Positions 1-6,380 of a stretch of DNA of 9,250 nt are shown here, piece after piece. The number at the start of each line of letters is the position of its first letter. Position 1 is the stretch's first letter. The notes below the pieces were generated by a model. It had not been told where the DNA came from. It saw nothing but the letters and a program-made list of their open reading frames with translations, and searched no databases. The position numbers and the translations under genes were made by a program. The DNA lies in NCBI GenBank assembly GCA_012522985.1, contig JAAYJJ010000011.1, positions 1 to 9,250 on the forward strand, read 5' to 3'. Source of the DNA: Aliarcobacter butzleri. Lineage in GTDB: Bacteria > Campylobacterota > Campylobacteria > Campylobacterales > Arcobacteraceae.

Positions 1-176
1 CTCCAATCTATCCAAGCAAAAGGATTATATAAACCAAAACTTCCTTTATCTCCTAATTCAGGATGATATTCAAAACTATATGCTAAATATTGTGTTGCAA
101 ATATGTTTAAAAGGAGTAGTGCAAGTACTACTCCTAAAAATGAGACAATATAAACAAAGATTTGATTTGTTTTCAT
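1..176 (-). CDS. VirD4/TraG-type coupling protein, N-terminal part (cut by window edge)
   Basis: Only the first 58 codons are visible. The peptide starts MKTNQIFVYIVSF, has a hydrophobic membrane segment at about residues 6-25, then FATQYLAYSF, the acidic turn HPELGD and LYNPFAWIDW. This membrane anchor followed by 'FATQY-A', 'HP-LG' and an aromatic 'LY-PF-W' segment is the usual start of VirD4/TraG coupling proteins. These inner-membrane ATPases bring the relaxosome and protein substrates to the type IV channel. The Walker motifs would lie outside the window, so catalytic competence cannot be judged. The start at 176 is fixed by an ATGA overlap with the stop of the primase gene (173-176), implying translational coupling; a purine-rich GGGATGGGGAT sits just upstream. 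The position after a primase and a complete trb set fits the role. Assignment is by sequence style and context. Confidence 0.8.
   Translation of the reverse strand, partial: MKTNQIFVYIVSFLGVVLALLLLNIFATQYLAYSFEYHPELGDKGSFGLYNPFAWIDW
112..135. repeat. 9-bp inverted repeat with 6-nt loop inside the coupling-protein start
   Basis: AGGAGTAGT and ACTACTCCT are perfect inverted copies separated by six bases. They lie within the codons of the first membrane segment, about 41-64 bases after the ATG. In the minus-strand transcript this forms a short stem that hides an AGGAG sequence. It has no U-tract on the minus-strand transcript side, so it is not a convincing terminator. It may be only a coincidence of leucine and valine codons. 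Confidence 0.35.
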
Positions 177-2404
177 ATCCCCATCCCAATAGCAATATCT
201 TTTTTAGCTGTGATTTGTTTATTTATTCCTTTTTCTTTTGATGAGCTTAAGTCTTTGTTTTGGGTAGTTGCTTTTTCTGAAATTAGGTTTTTTGCCATTT
301 GTTCCCTTAGCTGTCTTTTTACCTCTTCTAAGCCTCTACTTTTAACTAAATCATTAAAATCACTAAAACCTTTTGCAACTTCTTCTTTGGTGAATTTTGG
401 TAAAGCTACTTTTACATCGGGATATTTTTTTTGTATATCAAGTGCAGTTCTTTTACCTACATTTGGTTTACCATCAAATTCTTTTTTTACATCATTATCT
501 GCAGCAATAGTAACTTGCATTTTTGGATATTTTTCCTTAATAGATGTAATTACAATATCTAAGTTACCTGCATCTACTCCCATAACTGTTGATTTTTGTG
601 TAGCTTGATGTACACTCATAGCAGTTGCATAACCCTCACATACAAGAACTTCTTCTGTATTTTGATTAAGAGGTTCACCCACTACAAAAAAAGTACCAGT
701 TTTTTTAGATGGATAGGTGATGCCTTGTTCTTTTTCCTCTTTAGTTCTCATAGCACCTATCATCTTATCGCCATTAGCAAATATCCTTTGGTTACTCCAT
801 TGTTTACCATCTATATCACTAAGTGGAATAAGTAAGTTACCAAACTTATCTTGTTTTAGTCCAATACTATTATCAAGCCCTTTTGCTACCAAATAGGGAT
901 GGTCATCATTTGCTAATATTGCTTCTTCATGCTCTGTTTGTAGCTTTATAGCTGTATTTTCGTAAGCTTTTTGAAGTTCAAGCTCTCTTTTTTCTCTTAG
1001 GAGCTGATTTTGTTTGATTTGCTCTCTAAGTTCTATTTCACTAAATTTTTGTGCTTCAGAGTTTATAGATGTACTTTTCCAGTTTTCTTTAATTCCAGTT
1101 TTAAAGTTTTCTATATATCCTGCTGGGTGAGCATTATCATATCCTACATATGCACCACTAAGTTGTTTTCTTTTATCACCCTCTACACTTACACGGTGTA
1201 GCCTACCATCCATAATAGGGTCACCTTCTATGATAAGTCCTGCTTTTTTTAAAGCTATTTTAAACTCTCCTACATAATCTTGATTATGTGCTGGAGCTTG
1301 AGGAACTCTCCAAGAATTAAACTCATTCAAATCAACACCTGCTGGTGCAAACCACATTTTTTCTTCTTTATCCCATCTTGCTCCTAGTTTTTTGGCTTCA
1401 TCTTTTTCGGAAAATGGCACATATAGATAAGTTTTTTTAGATGATATATTTACTTCAAGTTCTTTATTTTGTTTTGGTGTTAATTCATTTTCCTTTATCA
1501 TTTCTTTTTCTAGTTTCTTATTCATACTAAATCCCTCAATAAAAGATACTATTTTAGTAGCATCACTAGTAGCTTTAAATATTTCAGTTGGTTTATCTTC
1601 TAAAATTGATACCCAACTATCAACATAACTCATATGCTGTGATGGATCAAAATCTAGTCCAAGTTTTCCATTTAATAAAAAACTAGCAATTTCAGCTCTT
1701 AGCTCTTCTTTTGCATACTCTTGCGATCCAAAAGGATTGGCTAAATTTCTATTAAGTCTGCTTTCATGTCCACTCCAGTGTCCTAGTTCATGCAAAGCTG
1801 TTGCATAATAAGCCCCTTCACTAATAAAAGCTTCTTTTGGTGGCAAGGTTATAGAGTCATTAAAAGAGTTATAAAAAGCTCTATTACCTTTATGGCTAAT
1901 ATTAACATCACTATTATCTAAGATACTTTGAGCTTGTTTGTTTACTTTAAAAGTATCTATTTCCTTAGTTTGTAATGGCTCTAAACCATTTATTTGTTCT
2001 GCATTAAAAACATTTGCAAAAAACACCTTTGGATTTTCAAGTTTTACTTTTATTTTTTGAATCTCTCCATTTTCATCTTTGATTACATTGCCATCTTCAT
2101 CTGTTCTTTCAACTTCTTCTTCCCACTTCCAATATTGGACCAAAGTTGCTTTTTCACCTCTTTTAACATTTGCATCTAAACTTTGTGCTTGTTTATATGT
2201 TAGCCATCTAGGATCATCATATCCTTCAAGCATTAAGTTAATAGAGTTTATACCATTGTATAGATTGCCCGTTATTGGATTGTAAGGTAAAGATGAACTA
2301 AGTTCTTGTGCATTCCATCGTTTTATAAATGGAGCTGTACCGTTTTTTAAACTCTCTATAATTTTGTCTGTAGTTTGTTGTATAAAGTCATTTTTTTTGT
2401 TCAT
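173..2404 (-). CDS. ArdC-type anti-restriction / zincin metallopeptidase / DUF5710 / Toprim primase fusion protein
   Basis: This 743-aa multidomain protein resembles the TraC/ArdC class of plasmid proteins, which bind ssDNA, protect incoming DNA and prime replication in the recipient. Residues 1 to about 140 match the ArdC N-terminal (DUF1738) ssDNA-binding domain. Residues about 150-300 form a zincin-like metallopeptidase with HELGH at 205-209 (E206 the likely catalytic residue) and downstream acidic EELRAE (233-238) that may supply the third ligand. Residues about 323-367 look like DUF5710 (YLYVPFSEKDEAKKLGARWD). Residues about 378-445 carry the TraC-primase-like stretch with LHRVSVEGD, SGAYVGY and HPAGYIENFKTG. 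A charged helical linker follows (455-500). A Toprim domain lies at about 585-690, with acidic E590-G591 and D636-N-D638. I see no CHC2 zinc finger. The start at 2404 overlaps the stop of the upstream 47-aa gene as ATGA, preceded by GGAGG. It may be co-transferred or made early in the recipient; that part is inference from relatives such as RP4 TraC. Confidence 0.88.
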   Translation of the reverse strand: MNKKNDFIQQTTDKIIESLKNGTAPFIKRWNAQELSSSLPYNPITGNLYNGINSINLMLEGYDDPRWLTYKQAQSLDANVKRGEKATLVQYWKWEEEVERTDEDGNVIKDENGEIQKIKVKLENPKVFFANVFNAEQINGLEPLQTKEIDTFKVNKQAQSILDNSDVNISHKGNRAFYNSFNDSITLPPKEAFISEGAYYATALHELGHWSGHESRLNRNLANPFGSQEYAKEELRAEIASFLLNGKLGLDFDPSQHMSYVDSWVSILEDKPTEIFKATSDATKIVSFIEGFSMNKKLEKEMIKENELTPKQNKELEVNISSKKTYLYVPFSEKDEAKKLGARWDKEEKMWFAPAGVDLNEFNSWRVPQAPAHNQDYVGEFKIALKKAGLIIEGDPIMDGRLHRVSVEGDKRKQLSGAYVGYDNAHPAGYIENFKTGIKENWKSTSINSEAQKFSEIELREQIKQNQLLREKRELELQKAYENTAIKLQTEHEEAILANDDHPYLVAKGLDNSIGLKQDKFGNLLIPLSDIDGKQWSNQRIFANGDKMIGAMRTKEEKEQGITYPSKKTGTFFVVGEPLNQNTEEVLVCEGYATAMSVHQATQKSTVMGVDAGNLDIVITSIKEKYPKMQVTIAADNDVKKEFDGKPNVGKRTALDIQKKYPDVKVALPKFTKEEVAKGFSDFNDLVKSRGLEEVKRQLREQMAKNLISEKATTQNKDLSSSKEKGINKQITAKKDIAIGMGI

Positions 2405-2544
2405 GATTCATCCTCCACAGCTTCAATAACATCTTCAAAATCTATTGCATCTTCTATAAATGCACCTAGTTCTTCTGCTTCTATTGGATCAACTTCATAA
2501 GCAAAGTTTGGGGTTATACTTTTATTGTTAAATTCACTATTCAT
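2401..2544 (-). CDS. 47-aa highly acidic protein of unknown function
   Basis: I do not recognise this protein. It runs from MNSEFNNKSITP to DFEDVIEAVEDES and carries 15 Asp/Glu against a single Lys, so its net charge is about -14; it has no Cys and no membrane segment. The second half is probably helical. It is supported as a real gene by three things: an AAGGA Shine-Dalgarno 8 bases before the ATG, an 8-bp overlap with the ssb stop, and an ATGA overlap with the start of the ArdC/primase gene. This double coupling suggests a partner or regulator of the SSB or primase. Its charge would also fit a DNA-mimic (anti-restriction) peptide or an acidic interaction tail; neither is shown by homology. 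It falls below common ORF length cut-offs and would often be left unannotated. Confidence 0.7.
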   Translation of the reverse strand: MNSEFNNKSITPNFAYEVDPIEAEELGAFIEDAIDFEDVIEAVEDES

Positions 2545-2872
2545 CTTTATCGTCCTTTTTTGATTTATAGCTTCTAAAACCTATATCATTTGCTATAATT
2601 TTATATTTGTAGTGAGTCTTACCATCTTCACTACTCCAACTATCTTGAACTAGCTTACCTACAACATCTATAGCAACACTCTTTAAAAGATGTGAAGACA
2701 TAGCCTTTGCATAGTTACCAAATAAAACCACTTCTATAAAAGTAGTCTCTTCTTTATCACCACTTTTTCTATTGTTTGCAATATTCATACTACAAACATA
2801 TACTCCACTCTCACTTTTTCTTAGCTCGGCATCATTTGTTAATCTACCTGCTATAACGATTTGATTTAACAT
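2537..2872 (-). CDS. ssb: single-stranded DNA-binding protein (short plasmid-type SSB)
   Basis: This 111-aa OB-fold protein has the standard SSB pattern: MLNQIVIAGRLTNDAELR at the start, TFIEVVLFGNYAKAMSSHLLK in the middle, and VVGKLVQDSWSSEDGKTHYKYKIIA toward the end. SSB coats the transferred strand and assists priming and recombination. It is shorter than chromosomal SSBs (usually about 150-180 aa): the glycine/glutamine-rich linker and the terminal acidic DDDIPF-type tip are missing, and it ends in a lysine-rich stretch followed by DDKDE. Recruitment of partners through the normal SSB tip is therefore unlikely. A good AAGGAG precedes the ATG. The stop overlaps the start of a very acidic 47-aa gene by 8 bp. 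The location between transfer genes and an ArdC/primase fits a leading-region role in protecting newly entered DNA. Confidence 0.9.
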   Translation of the reverse strand: MLNQIVIAGRLTNDAELRKSESGVYVCSMNIANNRKSGDKEETTFIEVVLFGNYAKAMSSHLLKSVAIDVVGKLVQDSWSSEDGKTHYKYKIIANDIGFRSYKSKKDDKDE

Positions 2873-2896
2873 CTTCTCTCCTTTTTATTGTAATTG

Positions 2897-2925
2897 CTAC
2901 TTATTCATAATTTTCGAGGTTTTTT
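2897..2925. repeat. 29-bp direct repeat, copy B (before ssb)
   Basis: Identical in 28 of 29 positions to 3228-3256, in the same orientation, 331 bp apart. It covers the last codons of the 41-aa gene. On the minus strand the frame used by the VirB1-like gene in copy A still reads KNLENYE then stop here, matching the KNLKNYE stop of that protein. Copy B is therefore best read as a duplicated VirB1-like 3' end. Confidence 0.85.
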
Positions 2926-3022
2926 GTTCATTCTCTTTTTGTTTTATAAAAGCAAATATTACTATTTGCAACAATACCCAAAATACAAATATAGTTAGTA
3001 TTATGAGTTCTATGGTATCCAT
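2897..3022 (-). CDS. 41-aa single-span membrane peptide, unknown function
   Basis: I do not recognise a family. The peptide begins MDTIELIILTIFVFW, has one hydrophobic helix at about residues 5-26, then a charged tail rich in Lys, Glu and Gln (KQKENEQKT). It probably sits in the inner membrane with the basic tail inside. A GGAG Shine-Dalgarno lies 7 bases before the ATG, and the gene overlaps the end of the 64-aa gene by 13 bp, which supports real, coupled expression. Its last codons lie in a 29-bp repeat derived from the end of the VirB1-like gene, read in a different frame. Small membrane peptides at such sites can be exclusion factors, channel accessories or toxins; the sequence does not decide. 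Confidence 0.6.
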   Translation of the reverse strand: MDTIELIILTIFVFWVLLQIVIFAFIKQKENEQKTSKIMNK

Positions 3023-3204
3023 TTAAACTCTCCATTCCTATCTCTTATAAGAGCATCTTTTATGATTTCAATAAATTCTATTTCATCCATATTTGTTTTT
3101 TGGGATATGAGTTTTATAACTGCTAAAATTTCGAAACTTAAAAACTCTATATTGCCATCAAGTTCAACTTCAAGTTTATTATTTATTATTTCGGTTTTAT
3201 TCAT
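3010..3204 (-). CDS. 64-aa hypothetical protein
   Basis: I do not recognise this protein. It starts MNKTEIINNKLEVELDG and ends NGEFKWIP. It is acidic and probably mostly helical after residue 20, with amphipathic stretches (FLSFEILAVIKLISQK and DEIEFIEIIKDALIRD) and no clear membrane span or signal peptide. It is preceded by a strong AAGGAG 5-6 bases before the ATG and follows the VirB1-like gene by 27 bases. Its stop overlaps the start of the 41-aa membrane peptide by 13 bp, so the two are probably made together. The pair is bracketed by 29-bp direct repeats, which suggests they arrived as a unit. A soluble partner for the membrane peptide is one possibility; no function can be assigned. Confidence 0.7.
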   Translation of the reverse strand: MNKTEIINNKLEVELDGNIEFLSFEILAVIKLISQKTNMDEIEFIEIIKDALIRDRNGEFKWIP

Positions 3205-3227
3205 TCTTACTCCTTATGATGTATTTA

Positions 3228-3256
3228 CTACTTATTCATAATTTTTGAGGTTTTTT
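3228..3256. repeat. 29-bp direct repeat, copy A (end of VirB1-like gene)
   Basis: The original-looking copy: it encodes the last residues and stop of the VirB1-like protein plus a few bases beyond. It matches 2897-2925 with a single T/C difference. The two copies flank the 64-aa and 41-aa genes. Confidence 0.85.
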
Positions 3257-3816
3257 TGAAGATTTTGGAAGTTGTTAAGATTAAAAGAGCTAAAAGTAAG
3301 TTCAATTTTAGTAGAAGAGTATCTTGCTTCATCTGTTGTAGATTTTGTTTTTGGAGTTATTGAGCTATATTTTGCAACATAGCCATTTTCAAAGACTCTT
3401 TTTTCATTGCCAGTGTTATATACAGATAAAGCTTTTTGTATTCTTGTATCATTAGGTAAAGATTTATCTGTAGCTATATAAGCATTATAAAAGATATCGC
3501 TTCCAGCTTTTATATTAGTACAAGGATCTAGTATTTCATCCAAACTCAAATGAGCAAAGCTCTTTAAGAGTAGATTATTAGAGTTAAATTGCATTAAGCC
3601 TAAATCTACACTAAATCCTTGATCTATATAAGAAGTTGCTATTTTTTTAGCTTCTTCTTTTGTTTTAGGATAAAGTGTAACTACACTTTTACCTTTGCTA
3701 TTTACATTTATAGCAAAGGTATTAAAGTTACTTTCTACTTTTATAATTTGTTGGATCATTTCAGTAGGCACATTTTGATTTTTGCATTGGTCTATTAAAG
3801 CTATATCAAACATCAT
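3232..3816 (-). CDS. virB1: VirB1/TrbN-like lytic transglycosylase
   Basis: This SLT-type peptidoglycan-cleaving enzyme would open the cell wall locally for assembly of the transfer channel. The 194-aa protein shows the VirB1 pattern: IIKVESNFN with catalytic E28, AINVNSKG, a spaced segment ending DLGLMQFNSNNL (GLMQ at 73-76), DPCTNIKAG (about 97-105) and SVYNTGN (131-137). The body ends near residue 150, followed by a Ser/Thr-rich tail. No Sec signal peptide is visible; the enzymatic domain begins almost at residue 1. Such enzymes usually reach the periplasm through a signal peptide, so either another route is used or the true start differs. Two adjacent ATGs exist: the one at 3813 has AGGA at a better spacing (6 bases) than 3816 (3 bases). 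The gene starts 5 bases after the trbI stop and is probably in the same transcript. Confidence 0.85.
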   Translation of the reverse strand: MMFDIALIDQCKNQNVPTEMIQQIIKVESNFNTFAINVNSKGKSVVTLYPKTKEEAKKIATSYIDQGFSVDLGLMQFNSNNLLLKSFAHLSLDEILDPCTNIKAGSDIFYNAYIATDKSLPNDTRIQKALSVYNTGNEKRVFENGYVAKYSSITPKTKSTTDEARYSSTKIELTFSSFNLNNFQNLQKNLKNYE

Positions 3817-3821
3817 TTATC

Positions 3822-5009
3822 CTATAAACTCAAAGGCTCTAAAACCATATCTTTTGAAACAAAGATATTAAACCTATATCCTGGGCGAATTTCTATAGTT
3901 GGTGCAATGTTCATATTTTTTCTAATCATCTCACTAGCTACCGTGCTAAGTTGATTTATAGCTTGAGTTATAGCTTTATCAGCATTTGTCTCTTTTTCAC
4001 CACCAGAATTATCAGCAAGTGCAACACCAGCAGTAATTGAAGAGAGTAAAAAAGCACTTCCAAAAATTCTAAGATAGTGATTATTGACTTGATCACTAAA
4101 TCCACTATATCCATCAGCACTAGTTCCACCCATTCCCTCAAGATTCAAAGAGTCTCCATTTGGAAAAATAAGCCTTGTCCAAGCTGTAAGTACTCTATCT
4201 TGACCATAGATAACATTGTTTGTATAAGTGCCTACTAGCTTTGTTCCTTGTGGTATCAAAAGATAGTTACCTGTAGCACTATCATAAATGTTTTCGTTTA
4301 CTTGTGCTAACACCTCTCCAGCTAAATCACTATTGATTCCAGTAATTAATGTAGCAGGTATCATCCATCCAGCTTTAATCTCATATTTACTTAAAGGTTT
4401 TTGTTTACTAGTTTGTAAATAATCACTATTTGTAGCTTTAGCTAGAGCTTCTAAAGAACTATCATCTAAATCATTAAGATTTACATTGCTATTTAAATTA
4501 CTACTTGATTGACTGTATTGATTTTGTTTAACTTCTATCTTAGATGGACTAATTAAGGCTTTTAGCTTCATGTCTTCTCTTATTTGCTCACTCTTCTCAT
4601 CATAAATATTGCTACTTTTTGATGATGAAAAACTAGAGCTTGTAGGTATAACTGTAGGATTATTGATAGACTTATCTACTTCATCTGTTTTTGGTGCTTC
4701 AGTATCACTAATCTCTTGATTTAGGGCATAGTGTCTATTTCTTTGTTTTTCCCTATTTTCTAAATCATTAATAAAACTAGATGTATCTTTATTTAAAGAT
4801 GTACTTTGTGTTTGTTGTTCTTGTTCTACCTTATCCTCATGAACTCTATTTTGATTTTGTTTTCTTGCAATTCCTGCATAAAAAATAGCAAACAAAACCA
4901 ACAATATTATAGCTACAAATATAGCTATAGGTACTTTTGTAAGTCTCTTACCACCTAAGCCTTTTATAAGGCTTTGTGGAGAGTTGTTTACTTCTAAATG
5001 CTTACTCAT
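3822..5009 (-). CDS. trbI: TrbI/VirB10 T4SS core-complex protein
   Basis: TrbI (VirB10 family) spans inner and outer membranes and links ATPase energy to channel opening. The 395-aa protein has a short cytoplasmic N-terminus, one membrane helix at about 26-47 (VPIAIFVAIILLVLFAIFY), a long Gln/Ser/Asn-rich periplasmic linker (about 50-205) and the conserved beta-barrel domain from about 208. Hallmarks are AGWMIPATLITGINSDL (213-229), LLIPQGTKLVGTY (250-262), RLIFPNGDSLNLEGM (279-293), an outer-membrane antenna-like segment FGSAFLLSSITAGVALA (316-332) and the terminal IRPGYRFNIFVSKDM (374-388). Length is normal for the family. The start codon overlaps the trbH stop by one base (TAATG), indicating coupling. 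The linker is not the proline-rich type of many VirB10 proteins, which is common in low-GC hosts. Confidence 0.93.
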   Translation of the reverse strand: MSKHLEVNNSPQSLIKGLGGKRLTKVPIAIFVAIILLVLFAIFYAGIARKQNQNRVHEDKVEQEQQTQSTSLNKDTSSFINDLENREKQRNRHYALNQEISDTEAPKTDEVDKSINNPTVIPTSSSFSSSKSSNIYDEKSEQIREDMKLKALISPSKIEVKQNQYSQSSSNLNSNVNLNDLDDSSLEALAKATNSDYLQTSKQKPLSKYEIKAGWMIPATLITGINSDLAGEVLAQVNENIYDSATGNYLLIPQGTKLVGTYTNNVIYGQDRVLTAWTRLIFPNGDSLNLEGMGGTSADGYSGFSDQVNNHYLRIFGSAFLLSSITAGVALADNSGGEKETNADKAITQAINQLSTVASEMIRKNMNIAPTIEIRPGYRFNIFVSKDMVLEPLSL

Positions 5010-5458
5010 TACTCACCTCTTTTTAAAAGATTAAATCCTGTTATATTTCCAATTGGAACAAGTCTATTATTGTCTGTATCTAATCTATAGATACGATTTA
5101 TTTTAGAGACTCCTAAGTTCCAAGAGACTAAAAACAAGTCATCTTCTTTAGTGATTTTATAGCTAATATAGATAGGTTTATCAACTTTAGGATCATCGGT
5201 TATTGCATATCCTTCATCTCTAAGTTTAGATGTTAAATAGTCATAAAAACTCTTGTCATAATCAGATGTATAGATATATAGAACAGTGTCATTTTTAGTA
5301 AAATTACTTAAAATATACTCATATAGATCATCTGCTAAAATATCTATATTTTCAATAGTAGTTTTATCTTTTGTAAATGTTGAAGTAAAATACTCACTTC
5401 TATTTGCACAACCTACAAATATCAAAACAAGTAAAGTTAAAGTAAAAATATGTCTCAT
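5009..5458 (-). CDS. trbH: TrbH-like conjugal transfer lipoprotein (VirB7 position)
   Basis: This 149-aa protein has a lipoprotein signal peptide: MRH, a hydrophobic core and the lipobox FVG-C17. The mature part begins CANRSEYF. The remainder is a mixed alpha/beta domain with TVLYIYTSDYD, LRDEGYAITDDP and ISYKITKEDDLFLVSWNLG. Length and position between trbG and trbI match TrbH of trb operons, an outer-membrane lipoprotein thought to help assemble the TrbG/TrbI core, analogous to VirB7. Sequence similarity within this family is low, so the call rests largely on lipobox, size and gene order. The ATG overlaps the trbG stop as ATGA, and the stop overlaps the trbI start by one base. Confidence 0.8.
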   Translation of the reverse strand: MRHIFTLTLLVLIFVGCANRSEYFTSTFTKDKTTIENIDILADDLYEYILSNFTKNDTVLYIYTSDYDKSFYDYLTSKLRDEGYAITDDPKVDKPIYISYKITKEDDLFLVSWNLGVSKINRIYRLDTDNNRLVPIGNITGFNLLKRGE

Positions 5459-6372
5459 TTTTTATCCTTTGCCAAAGATAGATCATAAAGTACATTATCA
5501 ACTATCTCTTTGTTTGTTGTACTGTTTTTTCGTGTAATAGTGATTTTATCTTGCTTTTTACCTACATTAGAGATAAGTACTGCTTTATTGAACAACCTAT
5601 CTACTATAAAAGTATCTTGTTTTAACCTATAGTTTACTATTTGTGTATCTTTTGAGTTTTCATCAAGTATTAGTAAAGCTGGTGCTTCATAAAATTTCAT
5701 AGATTTTGGCATTTGAATATAGGTTTTTATCCCATCGTTATAAACTCTTAGTGGTTTAAAGTTGGCTTTTCCTTCTAAGCTATACTCAAAGTCTAGATTA
5801 TCTACATTTGAAGCAACAATATCATCTTTGGTTTTATAGAAATCTTTAGATTTTGACTTTTCTTTTAAAGAGTTTTTATAGATCTCCAAAGAGTTTACTA
5901 TATTATCTGTATAGTTAAAACTTACATTTGGCATAAACTCTTTTGTTTGAGATATTAGATTGAGTGTATAGACTCTTTTATTTGTCATTATATTAAGTGT
6001 TGTTTGTAGATTTTTATCTACAGGCTTAACAATAACATGTGAGATTAGATTTGGCTCTTCACCGCTCAAACTAAGAGAAACAACCCATCTTACACTATCA
6101 CCAACTTGTACATCTTTTATAACTTCACCAGCTTCTAGAGCTATATTAGTTAGTCTAAGTGGAGCTGTAATAATACTAGGCATTGATTCACCGTATAAAA
6201 AAACAACACTACCGTTTTTACCTCTGATGGAAGTAGTATTAGCTTTTACCCATTGTTGAGCAATCTCTAAATCTTTTTTTTCTTTTGGTGTAAGATTTGC
6301 AAAATCTCTTCCAAAGTCATCTGCTAAAAGCATAGATGAAACCAAACAACCAACTAATGCTAATTTTTTCAT
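5455..6372 (-). CDS. trbG: TrbG/VirB9 T4SS outer-membrane core protein
   Basis: TrbG (VirB9 family) forms the periplasmic and outer-membrane ring with TrbI and the lipoprotein. The 305-aa protein begins with a signal peptide (MKKLALVGCLVSSMLLA, cleavage likely after A17). It has the family's N-terminal domain: GSVVFLYGESMPSIITAPLRLTNIALEAGE (54-83, continuous), then VGDSVRWVVSLS (90-101), LISHVIVKPVDKNLQTTL (109-126), TNKRVYTLNLIS (130-141) and FMPNVSFNY (146-154). The C-terminal domain, about residues 190-305, contains NDGIKTYIQMPKSM and APALLILDE. The two cysteines often flanking the 'PL' segment in TrbG relatives are absent. The start has AGGAG a few bases upstream and lies 8 bases after the trbF stop; its stop overlaps the trbH start as ATGA. 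Confidence 0.92.
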   Translation of the reverse strand: MKKLALVGCLVSSMLLADDFGRDFANLTPKEKKDLEIAQQWVKANTTSIRGKNGSVVFLYGESMPSIITAPLRLTNIALEAGEVIKDVQVGDSVRWVVSLSLSGEEPNLISHVIVKPVDKNLQTTLNIMTNKRVYTLNLISQTKEFMPNVSFNYTDNIVNSLEIYKNSLKEKSKSKDFYKTKDDIVASNVDNLDFEYSLEGKANFKPLRVYNDGIKTYIQMPKSMKFYEAPALLILDENSKDTQIVNYRLKQDTFIVDRLFNKAVLISNVGKKQDKITITRKNSTTNKEIVDNVLYDLSLAKDKK

Positions 6373-6380
6373 TTTTTCTC

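Noticed and set aside
162..608. 148-codon plus-strand frame opposite the primase gene
   Set aside because: It is antisense to a well-supported 743-aa protein, is rich in Phe/Ser/Leu as expected from the complement of AT-rich coding DNA, and shows no recognisable domain.
596..2285. Several other plus-strand frames of 60-80 codons opposite the primase gene
   Set aside because: All are antisense shadows with low-complexity Phe/Ser/Ile composition and no good ribosome site or family resemblance.
2405..2536. Gap between ssb and the primase gene as a regulatory intergenic region
   Set aside because: It is filled by a coupled 47-codon gene with a ribosome site, so there is no free intergenic DNA.
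2911..2925. T-run in copy B of the 29-bp repeat as a terminator
   Set aside because: No GC-rich stem precedes it in either direction, and the transcript must continue to ssb, which has no visible promoter of its own.
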